Origin: CBDCYH01 sp965224105
Lineage (GTDB): Bacteria > Bacteroidota > Rhodothermia > Rhodothermales > JABDKH01
Assembly (NCBI GenBank): GCA_965224105.1
Contig: CBDCYH010000001.1
Span: 124,001-188,000, forward strand
Direction of reading: 5' to 3'
Length of the DNA stretch: 64,000 bases
A program made the position numbers and the translations under genes. Of this stretch, positions 36,579 to 45,113 are shown one piece after another. Numbering within the stretch: position 1 is the stretch's first letter; each line of letters opens with the position of its first letter. The notes below the pieces were generated by a model, which was given only the letters and a program-made list of their open reading frames with translations, had not been told where the DNA came from and did not search any database.

Positions 36579-37460
36579 TCACTGTCGCGAGACAACGTAA
36601 TCGACAGCTAACAGTGCGGACATCACGATTGTCATACCACGCCAAAACCGTTTCCCTCGCCTCTGCGCAAGTGTGTGTCGCTGCTCTATCTCCAACCTAC
36701 TTTCGTATTTCGATAGCGCTGACTCACAGAGCTCAAGTCTAATTGCGTTACGGTCCATTCGCCTTGTCCGCTCAGCCAATGTGGAGTCGACGACATGGTT
36801 TAATTGCTCCGCTGTTTGGTAGGCCGACAGGAAATGCCGTAAGCTGTCCTCGAGAGAGATCCGGTTGTTGGCCAGCAAGACCGTACGCACTTCGTTCATG
36901 CAATAGAACGTGCGGTCTTCAAGGTCGAATACCTGTGCGCCGCTCGAGCGTGACAGGACAGAATCAAGATAATAGAAAGCGTCGCCAAACGTAGTCGCCG
37001 GCGGCGTTTTGTCGATCGGTTCCGATCGCAGCCGGTCCAGCTCTTTCCGGTAGTACTCCGCCCTTGCTTCCAGATCTCTTTCGCGAGCTTCTGAGATCCG
37101 GTTGAGCGAGTCGACAATTTGCGTGTACCGATCGTATGTCTCCGGTTCTTCGTAAGGCGGTGGTTTCTCTGCCAAGAAGTACGCCCATGCGCCGACGAGA
37201 GCAAGCGCGACCAGGACAAAGACAATCGCTTTCGATATGTCGCTTCGGAAGTCAAGCACTAAGCGGACAAGTAGAAGAACAACCACAAACGAAATAACAA
37301 TCGCTGCAAAAAGTCGTTCTGTGTCGCCGGATCCAGTGGGGTCAGCTGTCGTGCTTTGTCCAGATGGAGCCGTCCCCGGGATGAGCCGGAAGTGGTGAAG
37401 GAGGCAATCCAATCTCTGCGGCGGACCGTTGTGAGAATGCGCGTCTAGATGAATTGCCAT
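36579..37460 (-). CDS. Membrane-anchored coiled-coil protein, uncharacterised
   Basis: A 293-codon frame. The first 45 or so residues overlap the phage-remnant gene in another frame and may not be translated; the real start could be further in, but no good start codon follows before the membrane part. Two hydrophobic segments (about 50-72 and 78-95) are followed by a long charged helix region (about 100-165, EARERDLEARAEYYRKELDR) predicted to coil, and a third hydrophobic stretch near the end. I do not recognise a family. It may be a phage-associated membrane protein given the overlap, or a recruited chromosomal gene. Confidence 0.4.
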   Translation of the reverse strand: MAIHLDAHSHNGPPQRLDCLLHHFRLIPGTAPSGQSTTADPTGSGDTERLFAAIVISFVVVLLLVRLVLDFRSDISKAIVFVLVALALVGAWAYFLAEKPPPYEEPETYDRYTQIVDSLNRISEARERDLEARAEYYRKELDRLRSEPIDKTPPATTFGDAFYYLDSVLSRSSGAQVFDLEDRTFYCMNEVRTVLLANNRISLEDSLRHFLSAYQTAEQLNHVVDSTLAERTRRMDRNAIRLELCESALSKYESRLEIEQRHTLAQRRGKRFWRGMTIVMSALLAVDYVVSRQ

Positions 37461-37897
37461 AGAGTATAAGGCAGTTCAGAACCTTCTTAGCGGTCGGCAG
37501 GCCGTTCTCCTTGAGCTCGTTGTACCACTTGTTGAGGTACTTCCGCTGCTCTCTGATTTCGGCTCAAACCCCAGTCTCGTTTGGTCATGTGCGACCAGTT
37601 ACCTGATCGGCCGAGAACGTATTGAGCCGTGTAGAGGAGCTTGATTGAATCCCGCATCTTTCTTCGCCATTCTTCGAGTGTGATCCCGTCGTCGTAGAGA
37701 TCCTTGGAGAACGAGGCGGTGTCAATCAGGAACGCCGAGATGGCTACTTCTGAAGCCAGGTGCTTCTTCTTGGAGTCCGCAAAGCCCAGGTCCTCCGGGG
37801 CGTAGCCGTCGATGAGGGGCTGGAGCTGATGGAATCGGGGTGCGTGCCGTTTCGCCCAGCGGACAGCGGCAGTGGCAAGTCGTTTCGTTTGCATCAA
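37342..37897 (-). pseudogene. Frameshifted phage virion/head-morphogenesis-like gene remnant
   Basis: Two overlapping frames together read as one phage protein. The first (start 37897) contains DGITLEEWRRKMRDSIKLLY, then NWSHMTKRDWGL; the second (frame shifted near 37564-37566, stop at 37344-37342) continues AEIREQRKYLNKWYNELKEN, GLPTAKKVLNCLILYGNSSR. The pattern of W-R-x-x-M-R-D-x-I-K, then T-K-R-D-W-G, then L-N-K-W and Y-G-N-S is seen in structural proteins of many phages. A one-base insertion explains the break; only the C-terminal virion domain (about 180 residues) is left. Its tail overlaps the start of the membrane coiled-coil frame. Confidence 0.6.
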
Positions 37898-37988
37898 TCA
37901 ATGATCGATGCAAAAAACACCTCATCACAATTTTTGTGATGCTGTCATCCCCGAACCAGAGAGCAGCTTGTTGACGACAACTCGTAGA

Positions 37989-39762
37989 TTAATGTGCAAC
38001 AGTTACGTTATGAATGACCACCTGGTCGCCTGATGATATTCTGAGCAAGTAATTACCCGTGGGCAAGTTTGTGACATCGACTTTGTCGAGATGGGCGCCT
38101 TCTACACGATCAGCGGATAAACCGGAGACTTTCCTTCCGAGGAAATTGAATAATTCGATATTCACATGACCACGCTGGTCCAAAGTGTACTGAACTTCAA
38201 AGGAGTCTCCGGCCGGGTTGGGGTAGGTCCCGTCGAGGGTAATAGAATTTTTTACTGATGCCAATTCGTCGAACTTTGCCCCAGAAATGTAATTCACGGA
38301 ATGATAGGCACTAGTAGTGAGGCCATTTCCGGACGCAACGTCTACTCGCAGGTGGATTCCAGATGGCCAAACGTGGGTGAACACGTACGACTGCGTTGTT
38401 ACGCTTGAGTTGATCCATTGACCGCCCGGCTGTCTGTAGTACCACAAGTATGAGTACGACCCCGTTCCTCCCGTAGGATTCGCGGTCACGGTAACCTGAG
38501 TTCCACCCTCAACAGCAGAGGGACCCGTGAGGTTAACAAGCAACGGCCCGGACGATGGCACGCGATATGCACCGACGATTGGCGTCCGCTCTTCAATAAC
38601 TCTGCCCACATCTGCTGTTGCTACGTCCCCAGTTGGCACACCCATGTAAGAAACGTTAGGATTCGAAAAATAGTTAATCCTATGGTCCGGAATTGGGGTA
38701 AGACGGATAGCCATTATCGTCTGGAATGTTGAGGAGACGTACCCATTGCCATAATCCGCGTACGCCGACGTTCCGCCTCCGTCCCCGATATTATGTTCCC
38801 CCCCCCATAAGATGACCCACTTCGTGTGCAAACAGGTCATTGGTAAGAATGTCATCCATGACTACCGTAACAAATGAGCTGGCATTTCCGGCCGGCAATC
38901 CACCGGCCCATCCATTGTATCCGCTTGTTGAGTTGAGGACGACAAGGATCACAACGTCTGCTCCATAAATATTACGTTGAGTATGAATGTAGTCCATCCA
39001 ACCATCATTTGGATTTTTAAGCCTGTTGTTGTCCAATACTACGTCCAATGATCCAAAATAATTCGTTATTCCCTTGTAGGCCAGAGTCACTGTTGTGCCG
39101 GTACGAGTGTTGGCAAGCGCAGTATTGAAATCCGACATTGCAGCGGTTATGATTGCATCTACCCCCCCAAACCCATTTACGGGAATGGTGTAAAAAACGG
39201 CTATGTCCAGATTTGTTATCCCAGAAGAAGATTGGACAGATTGTTGAATTTCAGAGCGCGATTCTCCGACGGCCGAACCATCACTCGAGGTCTTTTTCTT
39301 AGCTGTTCGAACAAGTGCTGATACGCCTTCGGAAAGCGGCACAAACGAATATGCTCCTGTTGACAGTTTCAGTTTACCTGCAAAAAATCCCTTGTCGAAC
39401 GCAATGCTTTGTATCTCTTTGCTATCACCAATCGTACCCTGCCAAAGAATGTCGCCACTACCGGTGTCAGTGAATCCACGTGTGACGAATTTCTCCTCCG
39501 TTTGGTCTGCCACGAAGACAAAACTCGACTGTTTGAATAAATTTCTGGGTAAGACGATTTGATATAGGCTTTCAAACTGTCGCGTCGAGTCCGAAAGGAT
39601 TTTGTTCAAGTTATCGGAGGCTTTCGAAGAGAGCTCGGTCGCATCCATGGGATGGAACCGTCCCTGATCTTGGCCAACAGAATGCACTGATGACATAAAC
39701 ATGAGGCAGGTGGCGATCAACAAAGACCAGCAATTTGCACGGAATTTATTCAAGAAGGTCAT
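37989..39762 (-). CDS. Secreted zinc metalloprotease with T9SS sorting domain, frame broken at a G9 tract
   Basis: A gene of about 590 residues split by a single frame break. The 5' part (start 39762) has a signal peptide and a reprolysin/M12-like domain ending HEVGHLMGG. The 3' part resumes EHNIGDGGGTSAYADYGNGY, and joining them restores the zinc motif HEVGHLMGGEHN (HExxHxxGxxH). The third zinc ligand is thus downstream of a run of nine Gs; with eight Gs the gene would be intact. The C-terminus has an Ig-like/PKD-like region and a type A sorting domain (YPNPAGDSFEVQYTLDQRG), marking export by T9SS to the cell surface or medium. The 5' end overlaps the upstream lipoprotein gene by 17 bases. 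Confidence 0.8.
38798..38806 (-). repeat. G9 homopolymer tract inside the metalloprotease zinc site
   Basis: Nine consecutive G on the minus strand (C on the plus strand), beginning with the G of the ATG codon of HEVGHLMGG. The tract decides whether the third zinc ligand is translated. Single-base slippage here would switch the protein on or off; a base-calling error is the simplest other explanation. Confidence 0.85.
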
Positions 39763-40450
39763 AGCTCAAGAGGGATGCGATATGAAATACCACGTCGGGA
39801 TTATCCTGTTCGGTAATTATCCAGCGGACTGGGCCGACATTGGGGCTCAGTAGCACGTAAACATCTGTGCCTAGGGAAACATCAGGAGGCGGAGGATTAT
39901 GGAATCGGTAGGCGTTGGATAGATACTCGCCTGCCGGTGTTTGAATCAAGCTGTCAGTCGAAACAAGGGTTCGAGGAATAGTGTCGATTGGAACAATCGA
40001 TTGGGTTTGAAATGAAATGTGCATTTCCGCTCCAGCTGCTCCAATTTCAGCAGGGTAAGGGAACTCATTGATGGAGACGTCCAGCGTATCTTGTGACGAA
40101 AATATTACTGTGTTGTAATACCCATCGGATTTGTTGGAGTACGCCCATTGATATGTTGTGTCATCGAGTACGCCATTTCGATATATCCATACCACATACG
40201 AAGTGTCCGTTCCTCGAACGATTTTCTTGGCCACTTCGAACCGCCGTGTATCCGTAATTCCAATTCCACGATCAATTCCGAACGACCAACTCGCCCCCAC
40301 GCGCATTGGCCATAGGCCTTGTTGGAGAATATCTGGAACGGGGTCGGGGTCGGGATCAGGTTTGGGATCTGGCCCAACGGAGCCTCCGGGATCACAGGAT
40401 AACGAGGCTGTGATCATTGCTATTAGTGCCAGGTTGCCAAATACTTTCAT
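39746..40450 (-). CDS. Uncharacterised lipoprotein
   Basis: A 234-residue protein with a short signal segment ending ASLSC, so it is lipid-anchored. A proline/aspartate linker (GPDPKPDPDPDPVPD) follows the cysteine, a common surface-lipoprotein spacer. The domain (about 45-234) starts LWPMRVGASWSFGIDRG, a beta-rich pattern I do not recognise by name. Its end overlaps the start of the metalloprotease gene by 17 bases, so the two are probably one operon. Confidence 0.7.
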   Translation of the reverse strand: MKVFGNLALIAMITASLSCDPGGSVGPDPKPDPDPDPVPDILQQGLWPMRVGASWSFGIDRGIGITDTRRFEVAKKIVRGTDTSYVVWIYRNGVLDDTTYQWAYSNKSDGYYNTVIFSSQDTLDVSINEFPYPAEIGAAGAEMHISFQTQSIVPIDTIPRTLVSTDSLIQTPAGEYLSNAYRFHNPPPPDVSLGTDVYVLLSPNVGPVRWIITEQDNPDVVFHIASLLSYDLLE

Positions 40451-40579
40451 TGGAAGCGAGTAGTAGGTTAGAGAGCTTCCGGTACATTATGTACTGATTA
40501 ACTTTTATTTTTGCAAGGCAATCCGGCGTCACAATTTGCCAGCATATCCATCCGAACTAGGCGGTTTTCGAACTCTCGG

Positions 40580-41234
40580 CTAACGTTTCCGGAACTCCGT
40601 GAACGTGGCGGTCAGCGCCTGCCCTGATTTTTTGCTCGATGTCGACAGCAATAGCTTGTCCAGCCCGGCCTGCGTAGCATTCCCCGAAGTCACCCACGTA
40701 TCCGATTCTCTAAACTCGGCTGTGTAGACGTTTCCGGACCTCGACACCTTGACGTCAACGTCTCCGGCTATCCTCGTGCTCGCTACGACCGTTCTCGTCG
40801 TACCATCGTAATGGATGAACTTAAGCCTCCTTCGCTGAACCTCCACTGCCACGTACTCGCCTGACTACGTACCATCGGTAACCACGACCGCGGCCGACCG
40901 CGTTGCCGAGCCAGCACCAGACAGCGCAACGCGCACCTGTACACTGCCGTCACTTGTCCACGTTGAGTCAACGCCCGTCGCTCCAATGCTTCCAGTCCCA
41001 TATCCTGCGCCTCAGTCATTGTTCACAACCGCCCCAGACGTGCCTGGTGTAATTACCCGAGCTCGACCACGTACGCGTTTCCCAGTCGTTACATAGCATC
41101 CACGGCTCCCAATTGTACGACGGTATCAGCATCTCACCCCATGCTGCAAGCTCATGGCGGACGTCAGGATCGATATCGTAATCCAGCTGATCGAGCCTGT
41201 TGAGCCCACCCAACGTAAAAAACCCGCAACCCAC
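40580..41234 (-). pseudogene. Decayed beta-sandwich (DUF1349/LamG-like) surface protein
   Basis: Fragments in three frames. The main piece (frame from 41011 to 40580) reads GAGYGTGSIGATGVDSTWTS, DGSVQVRVALSGAGSATRSA, AVVVTDGT, an in-frame TAG at 40867-40865, then SGEYVAVEVQRRRLKFIHYD and, to the end, ASTRIAGDVDVKVSRSGNVY and ALTATFTEFRKR. These strands resemble DUF1349/LamG-like carbohydrate-binding beta-sandwiches. Upstream, a 72-codon piece (41234-41016) in another frame ends GNYTRHVWGGCEQ. No single frame spans it, so the gene is dead or badly sequenced. The tRNA-Asp lies just upstream. Confidence 0.6.
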
Positions 41235-41265
41235 TGTCTGCCAGCGAATTACGGGAATCTACTTG

Positions 41266-41340
41266 CGGTCCGGACGGGACTCGAACCCGCGACCTCCGGC
41301 GTGACAGGCCGGCGTTCTAACCAAACTGAACTACCGGACC
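41266..41340 (-). tRNA. tRNA-Asp (GTC)
   Basis: On the minus strand the acceptor arms are GGTCCGG (41340-41334) and CCGGACC (41273-41267), with discriminator G at 41266. The D arm is GTTCAGTTTGGTTAGAAC, the anticodon stem is CCGGC/GCCGG with loop CTGTCAC (anticodon GTC), and the T loop is TTCGAGT. All four arms pair. CCA is not encoded. Confidence 0.97.
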
Positions 41341-41438
41341 GGCAAAGAGCACGAAAGATAGGTCACACAGACAACGTGAGGCAAGTACCATTCTTGAGGT
41401 TTATATGCAGAGGCCATTTGGACTGCCAGGCACTTCAA

Positions 41439-42443
41439 TCACTCCAGATCAACACGAAACACGACCGGATCCGCCACGGCTCCCCTGTCGAATCCTTCGC
41501 CGCTTTCCTGGAATAGACGCTTGAACGTCTGTAGCTGGCTGTTGCCGATAAAATGGAAATCATCGCCAACGACTGTTCCGGTCGTCGGTTGGTCGAGAAG
41601 GGGATCATCAGCAAACAAAACTTGATGACGCTCGATAATCGTCCCATCATTGTTTAAGAAATACCAGTTCACAACTCCGACAGTGTCGTAGGGCTCAACG
41701 GAGACGATTGAGTTCTCGTAATAATAGAGTCCATCGGCGTCGACGTTCGTACCCGTTGTATTCTCAATCCACATGAATGAGGTGTCGGATACCGTAACTC
41801 TCCCAACGTCTCCCCTGAGCGCGATGAATAAGTGGGCTCCATCAGCGGAAAGGGTTATCCCGTTAGGAGAACGTTCAAGTTGAACAAAAACCTCCAGACT
41901 GTCACCTCCGGGAGTCAGGGCATACACGGCATCCGCTCTACTATCTGTGACAAATACGGTCCCGTCATCTGATATGGTAAGATCATTCAGGAAGTGGCCG
42001 CCATCATTCGGTCCGAATATGTACTTGTTAATGAACGTACCGGAGTCGATGTTGTATTGAAAGAGTCCGGAGCTTCCCTCTTCCGTTGAGTCCATATTAA
42101 CCATGGGCATCCCCGTACCGGCGTGACTGCTCGCGACCCAAAGGTGACGGCGGACTGGATCAACACGCATCCCAACCACTCCCCAGATTCCGTCACTGCC
42201 GCTCGCAATGAAATCTGTTGCACGGCGGTCTGTATCAACCCGAACGATCTTTCGCCTGTAGGTGCTGCTAAGGTAGAACGCATCGTCAACGGGGTCATAG
42301 GCGATGCCCTCTGGGATTAGATCTGATTGCGGGACGGTGAAAGAAATCCCGACAGGTTGTTGGTCCGGCTCACATGATGCTATCAATCCCGCGGCTGCTA
42401 AAAGAGCCAGTGTGAGCGCAAATCTTGGCGTTCGAATCCGCAT
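41439..42443 (-). CDS. SMP-30/NHL-type beta-propeller lipoprotein
   Basis: A 334-residue protein. An N-terminal signal segment ends GLIASC (lipobox). The body is a set of repeats with the pattern of six-bladed propellers: DLIPEGIAYDPVDDAFYLSS, GVVGMRVDPVRRHLWVAS, LNDLTISDDGTVFVTDSRAD, ERSPNGITLSADGAHLFIAL. This resembles SMP-30/gluconolactonase and Ca2+-dependent lactonases, which are cytoplasmic or secreted sugar-lactone hydrolases; the metal residues are not certain here. A periplasmic role is suggested by the lipobox. Confidence 0.72.
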   Translation of the reverse strand: MRIRTPRFALTLALLAAAGLIASCEPDQQPVGISFTVPQSDLIPEGIAYDPVDDAFYLSSTYRRKIVRVDTDRRATDFIASGSDGIWGVVGMRVDPVRRHLWVASSHAGTGMPMVNMDSTEEGSSGLFQYNIDSGTFINKYIFGPNDGGHFLNDLTISDDGTVFVTDSRADAVYALTPGGDSLEVFVQLERSPNGITLSADGAHLFIALRGDVGRVTVSDTSFMWIENTTGTNVDADGLYYYENSIVSVEPYDTVGVVNWYFLNNDGTIIERHQVLFADDPLLDQPTTGTVVGDDFHFIGNSQLQTFKRLFQESGEGFDRGAVADPVVFRVDLE

Positions 42444-42552
42444 AAATCATTCGTCGCGATTGGTTTGTAGAAGCCGCGATAGCATATCGTTTCCCTGCGG
42501 GTTGGATATTCTTCAAATGAATCATCCTCCCACAAATGTACTAAGAACTGTA

Positions 42553-42702
42553 ATGAAAAAGCTGATCGCAATCCTGGGAATCGTTTCCATGCCCATCGTA
42601 GCCGGAGCGTGTTCGAGCCCGACAGAGTACGATCCGAACGAACACGATGAAACGGCGTTGGAGTCGACTGTGCAGAAGTCGGACGTTCTGATCAGGTCGT
42701 AG
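42553..42702 (+). CDS. Small lipoprotein
   Basis: A 49-residue frame, MKKLIAILGIVSMPIVAGAC then an acidic tail with PNEHDETALESTVQ. The N-terminus is a normal signal segment with lipobox VAGAC, so it is lipid-anchored. The tail has no recognisable fold. It points toward the pilin-like operon on the other strand and has no partner on its own strand. Confidence 0.6.
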   Translation: MKKLIAILGIVSMPIVAGACSSPTEYDPNEHDETALESTVQKSDVLIRS

Positions 42703-42726
42703 TAGGGATCCCAACCGAGGCAGGAT

Positions 42727-43335
42727 CTACAGACCCGCGCGCCTCATTTCCCGCTCTTCGTTGTACGCAAAAACGCGCTCGATAGTGAGAAGACCGTTTG
42801 TGTAGCGGCCATTGCGAACCTGGTCCATGGAGCGAAGCGTTACCACGACCTTTTTGTAGTTCGATGTTTGCGTATCGGGAAGTTCGTTATCGGGATTGGA
42901 ATCATTCACATAGAAAACCTCTACGTGGGCCTCCAATTCTACTGTTGCACCGTTTCGACCGGAATAGTTCACGGGCTTCCACATGTTTGGCGGCATGTTG
43001 AGGTCGGAGATGTCGTTACAAGCCGGGTCGGACATGAACGGCTTCACCAAATGGCATGGATAGGTGGCGTCGTCCCACGCGGTCCAGGCATTTCGCGGGG
43101 CGAACTCTGTGTGATCAACAGGCGCTCCTGACGCTACCATCTGTGGGGGAATGGTTCGTTCGTCGAATGAGCGGGCTCCAGAAAACTCGATCACGTGCAT
43201 GGCCATCCCGTTAGCCATTATCTCAATTTCCTGGTCGACCATGGTACCTTGTGAAACGATCTTCCGCTGGTGCTGGCTAAACGCCAACGCCATGAGAATC
43301 ATGATCCCGAGGAACGCAAGGATTGTTTGTTGCAT
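42727..43335 (-). CDS. Minor-pilin-like single-anchor protein (third gene)
   Basis: A 202-residue protein with one N-terminal hydrophobic segment (about 3-19, MQQTILAFLGIMILMALAFS) followed by a soluble beta-rich domain that includes a probable Cys-Cys pair (TYPCHL, DPACND). The plan resembles minor pilins or pseudopilins but lacks a clear prepilin peptidase site. It follows the second gene with an 18-base gap, so the three are likely one operon. Function is inferred from architecture only. Confidence 0.45.
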   Translation of the reverse strand: MQQTILAFLGIMILMALAFSQHQRKIVSQGTMVDQEIEIMANGMAMHVIEFSGARSFDERTIPPQMVASGAPVDHTEFAPRNAWTAWDDATYPCHLVKPFMSDPACNDISDLNMPPNMWKPVNYSGRNGATVELEAHVEVFYVNDSNPDNELPDTQTSNYKKVVVTLRSMDQVRNGRYTNGLLTIERVFAYNEEREMRRAGL

Positions 43336-43353
43336 GGAGGTGCCGGGCTGGAT

Positions 43354-43974
43354 TTATCTGAACGGCAGACCGATGGTCGTGCCATAGTGCAGTTCTCGAA
43401 GTGCAACGCCATCCTTCTGAAACGGGGGCACTGCAGAGACACGCACCCCGATGTATTCGGTCGCTGCGTCCGAGGCTGTGGTTTGACCAGTTGCGGTTAA
43501 CAACTCGAGTCGAAAATCTGTGAGCATTGCCGGGCTACTTCCTGCCTGCTCCCACGGGCCCCATCCCAGAGCTCCGCTCGTCCTCACAAAGCGATCCAGC
43601 TGATACACTTTTAACGTGTCGCTCCTGATCGTCGCAGATCCAACCTCACTGAGTTTTAGCCGAGTCTCCATCCGGACCGTAGTTACGGATCCACCAGATA
43701 AAACAAGGGTGTCGCGTGCGAAGGTGAAGCGAACCGTTTGGCCTGCACTGTCGACAGGTGGGGATAGTCGTGGCTCCGCAACGTCCATATGCTCGCCGAT
43801 GGCTCCAAAGTCGTCTTCCAGCCACTCGGCAAAATCAAGAATCTGCGTCTTTGCCAGGAGCATCGAACTTTGTTCAACAGTTGCTTCGTTGGACTGCAGC
43901 TTTAGCCCAAAGATGATTAACACCGCTACCGAACCTACGATGATCGCGATGCTATGATCAAAAAGAGAAATCAT
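43354..43974 (-). CDS. Minor-pilin-like single-anchor protein (second gene)
   Basis: A 206-residue protein with one hydrophobic segment (about 7-25, AIIVGSVAVLIIFGLKLQS) followed directly by a helix (EQSSMLLAKTQILDFAEWLE) and a beta-rich domain. The helix continuing from the membrane segment is what minor pilins and PilX-like proteins show. The first residues (MISLFDHS) do not show a G-x-x-x-x-E prepilin site. Neighbours are the other two single-anchor genes. No function is firmly known. Confidence 0.45.
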   Translation of the reverse strand: MISLFDHSIAIIVGSVAVLIIFGLKLQSNEATVEQSSMLLAKTQILDFAEWLEDDFGAIGEHMDVAEPRLSPPVDSAGQTVRFTFARDTLVLSGGSVTTVRMETRLKLSEVGSATIRSDTLKVYQLDRFVRTSGALGWGPWEQAGSSPAMLTDFRLELLTATGQTTASDAATEYIGVRVSAVPPFQKDGVALRELHYGTTIGLPFR

Positions 43975-44002
43975 GTGTTATCGAGCGAAAAAGAACCGGA
44001 TC

Positions 44003-44980
44003 CTATTTGACGAACGAAACTTCCAACACAAGATCCTCGAAATCCGGTATTGGACTAGTATCGGTGAAAGTGCGATATCCGTTAACTGAATTGCGCGGCC
44101 AACCAGTTGATCCGAAAGAGTTTGTGACCGGATCCCAGCTGGATTTCGAGTCGTCGACTCCAAAATTGCCGTTGGCTTTGACGTCGAGGAGTTCTTCGGC
44201 GAAGTAATCGTTTTTGTCCTCGAAAGCGAGCTGCCATTCGTTTTTCGTCAGATGCTTGTCGATCACGAGGTATTTGCCCTCGCGGGCGTCCGAGAAATCG
44301 CCCACATCCGAAAGGAATGCTCGCCGAACCCAGTCGTACCTGGATTCATCCAACCCTGCCTCAACTTTGTCACGCTCGGAGCAATCAGTATCGACGCCAA
44401 ACACAAAATTGACCTTTGTGTTAGCCGAAACAGCCATGTTTGCCAGCTCCTTTCCGCCAAGGGTGTTGCTTGCGGCAAACAGCATCTGCGGCGGTGAGAC
44501 CTTACCGTCCTCGTCAACCATCTCCACGAAAACCGCCGTGCAATAGCCGGCGACGCCTTTGGTCACCTTAACTTTGAGGAGGCCGTCATCAGGCGTGGTC
44601 GGAAGCCCCGGGGTTTTCACCATGGGGATCACTTTTGTAATGCTGTGTTGCTGGCCACCGTAGAACCCGATACTCGTGAGTACGGTCGCGTTCTCGTAAG
44701 CGTGAGCCTCAAGCCGGTACTTGCCACCCATGAACTCGCGGAAGCCGTTCTTGGGATGGTATTGCTGGATGGTCTTGACCGCAAGGTCGGGATTGGTCTC
44801 ATCCGCAACCAAATCCACCGACAGCGCAAGGCCACTAATTGCAATTTCTCTAGCGAGTACCTCTTCTTCGTAGCTAACTACCGCTTCGGTGCGGTCGCGC
44901 TGGATGAGGTCCGTTGACGACGCCACGCTGATGCCAACGAGGACAGCGCCAGCGACAAGGATCAAGATTGCTCGTCCCAT
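44003..44980 (-). CDS. Minor-pilin-like single-anchor protein (first gene)
   Basis: A 325-residue protein with a hydrophobic segment (about 4-20, AILILVAGAVLVGISVA) after MGR, then a helix (YEEEVLAREIAISGLALSVD) and a long soluble part ending FEDLVLEVSFVK. A central stretch with MVDEDGKVSPPQML and FVFGVDTDCSERDK suggests a beta-rich domain with one free Cys. The layout matches a PilX/minor-pilin type subunit. It is the first gene of the three on the minus strand, with 28 bases to the next. Confidence 0.45.
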   Translation of the reverse strand: MGRAILILVAGAVLVGISVASSTDLIQRDRTEAVVSYEEEVLAREIAISGLALSVDLVADETNPDLAVKTIQQYHPKNGFREFMGGKYRLEAHAYENATVLTSIGFYGGQQHSITKVIPMVKTPGLPTTPDDGLLKVKVTKGVAGYCTAVFVEMVDEDGKVSPPQMLFAASNTLGGKELANMAVSANTKVNFVFGVDTDCSERDKVEAGLDESRYDWVRRAFLSDVGDFSDAREGKYLVIDKHLTKNEWQLAFEDKNDYFAEELLDVKANGNFGVDDSKSSWDPVTNSFGSTGWPRNSVNGYRTFTDTSPIPDFEDLVLEVSFVK

Positions 44981-45113
44981 TTTGATATTCTAGTCTCAAT
45001 TCTTTGATGTGCTGAGACCGCAACCGGGTGGTAGAACACATTTTGGGGGTGCTGATGTGCAATCTCTCTCTGATGAGATTATTGCAGAGGGCGTGCCAAT
45101 CCGACAATGATAA

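Noticed and set aside
37897..37940. Short inverted repeats (GCATCAATCAATGATCGATGC and CATCACAATTTTTGTGATG) as an attachment site or promoter
   Set aside because: They are short and have no matching copy that I can see; the second could be a weak hairpin, but nothing supports a specific role.
40783..41019. 78-codon minus-strand frame as a separate gene
   Set aside because: Its sequence is the out-of-frame reading of a decayed beta-sandwich gene; the neighbouring frame shows the domain pattern.
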